Source: Ustilago trichophora (lineage: Eukaryota > Basidiomycota > Ustilaginomycetes > Ustilaginales > Ustilaginaceae). Taken from it: a DNA stretch of 64,000 bases. Both the position numbers and the translations under genes were made by a program. Shown here in pieces: positions 63,714 through 64,000 of the stretch. The notes under the pieces are model-generated. The model worked only from the letters and a program-made list of their open reading frames with translations. It was not told where the DNA came from and searched no databases. The DNA is taken from contig OOIN01000010.1 in the NCBI GenBank assembly GCA_900323505.1, positions 62,001 through 126,000 of the forward strand. Reading direction: 5' to 3'. How positions within the stretch are numbered: the stretch's first letter is position 1; each line of letters begins with the position of its first letter.

Positions 63714-64000
63714 ATGTCGTCGACTACCACAGGTCTCCCAGTGCGCTCTTTTCAAGAAGACACGTCTTCTGAGCCGGGCACCTATTCCACCTCGAACGGT
63801 GTTGCCGTTCCTCACGCCTACGAAGCCCAGCGAGCAGGACGCGAGGGTCCTTTGCTCCTACAAGACTTTCACCTCATCGATGTACTCTCTCACTTTGACC
63901 GGGAGCGAATCCCCGAACGCGTAGTTCATGCCAAAGGTGGTGGAGCTCATGGAATCTACCGCACCACTCACCCGATCCCTGACCTTTGCCTCAACAAGCT
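63714..64000 (+). CDS. catalase, N-terminal part (cut by window edge)
   Basis: The first 95 residues are visible from ATG 63714-63716. The sequence has the N-terminal catalase pattern: SNGVAVPHAYEAQRAGREG, PLLLQDFHLIDVLSHFDRER, IPERVVHAKGGGAHG. The His in VVHAKG is the distal active-site histidine. Catalases break down hydrogen peroxide with heme; this class is usually peroxisomal or cytosolic, but the C-terminus that would carry a targeting signal is outside the window. No secretion signal is present. The stretch after GGGAHG (IYRTTHPIPDL) differs from the commonest GYFEVT form but keeps the spacing. No splice donor is needed within the visible part. Confidence 0.88.
   Translation, partial: MSSTTTGLPVRSFQEDTSSEPGTYSTSNGVAVPHAYEAQRAGREGPLLLQDFHLIDVLSHFDRERIPERVVHAKGGGAHGIYRTTHPIPDLCLNK

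Overview
The window comes from a compact basidiomycete genome, most likely a smut fungus (Ustilaginales: Ustilago, Sporisorium, Pseudozyma or a relative). The reasons are long genes with few introns, glutamine-rich proteins, short canonical introns, and families typical of the group such as a two-Myb Tay1-type telomere protein. The species cannot be fixed from sequence alone. I call nineteen protein genes, of which the first and last are cut by the window edges. I found no tRNA, rRNA, CRISPR array or intact transposon.

Left third (1-28 kb), dense housekeeping genes: the 3' end of an unrecognised gene; TAF12 (TFIID/SAGA histone fold); ATG5 (autophagy conjugation target); KAE1 and CTU2, a divergent pair that both modify the tRNA anticodon loop; a Tay1-like double-Myb protein; an MBOAT wax-synthase-like acyltransferase; RPB11; PEX14; a BAR-domain protein; and an LCAT-like alpha/beta hydrolase. 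Two genes carry an intron near the 3' end that changes the C-terminus from what the open frame suggests. KAE1 has a last exon of only three codons plus stop. The acyltransferase ends in a 36-residue second exon.

Middle (27.8-38.4 kb): an 83-residue DUF1748/mitofissin (Atg44) gene divergent from NUP54/57, a lactonase-like beta-propeller, a large unrecognised mitochondrial protein, coproporphyrinogen III oxidase with a mitochondrial presequence, and a NIPA-type magnesium transporter.

Right third (38.4-64 kb), gene-poor: a C2H2 zinc-finger regulator lies next to an 11.8-kb stretch with no supportable gene, followed by DEF1 (Pol II degradation factor), a 3.2-kb leader region, a dual-specificity MAPK-phosphatase-like gene and the start of a catalase. 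These long intergenic regions hold microsatellites, AT-rich islands, homopolymer tracts and many copies of a short motif, TACAGTA(C)/(G)TACTGTA, sometimes arranged as perfect palindromes. That motif is the strongest unexplained signal here. No new multi-gene system is evident.
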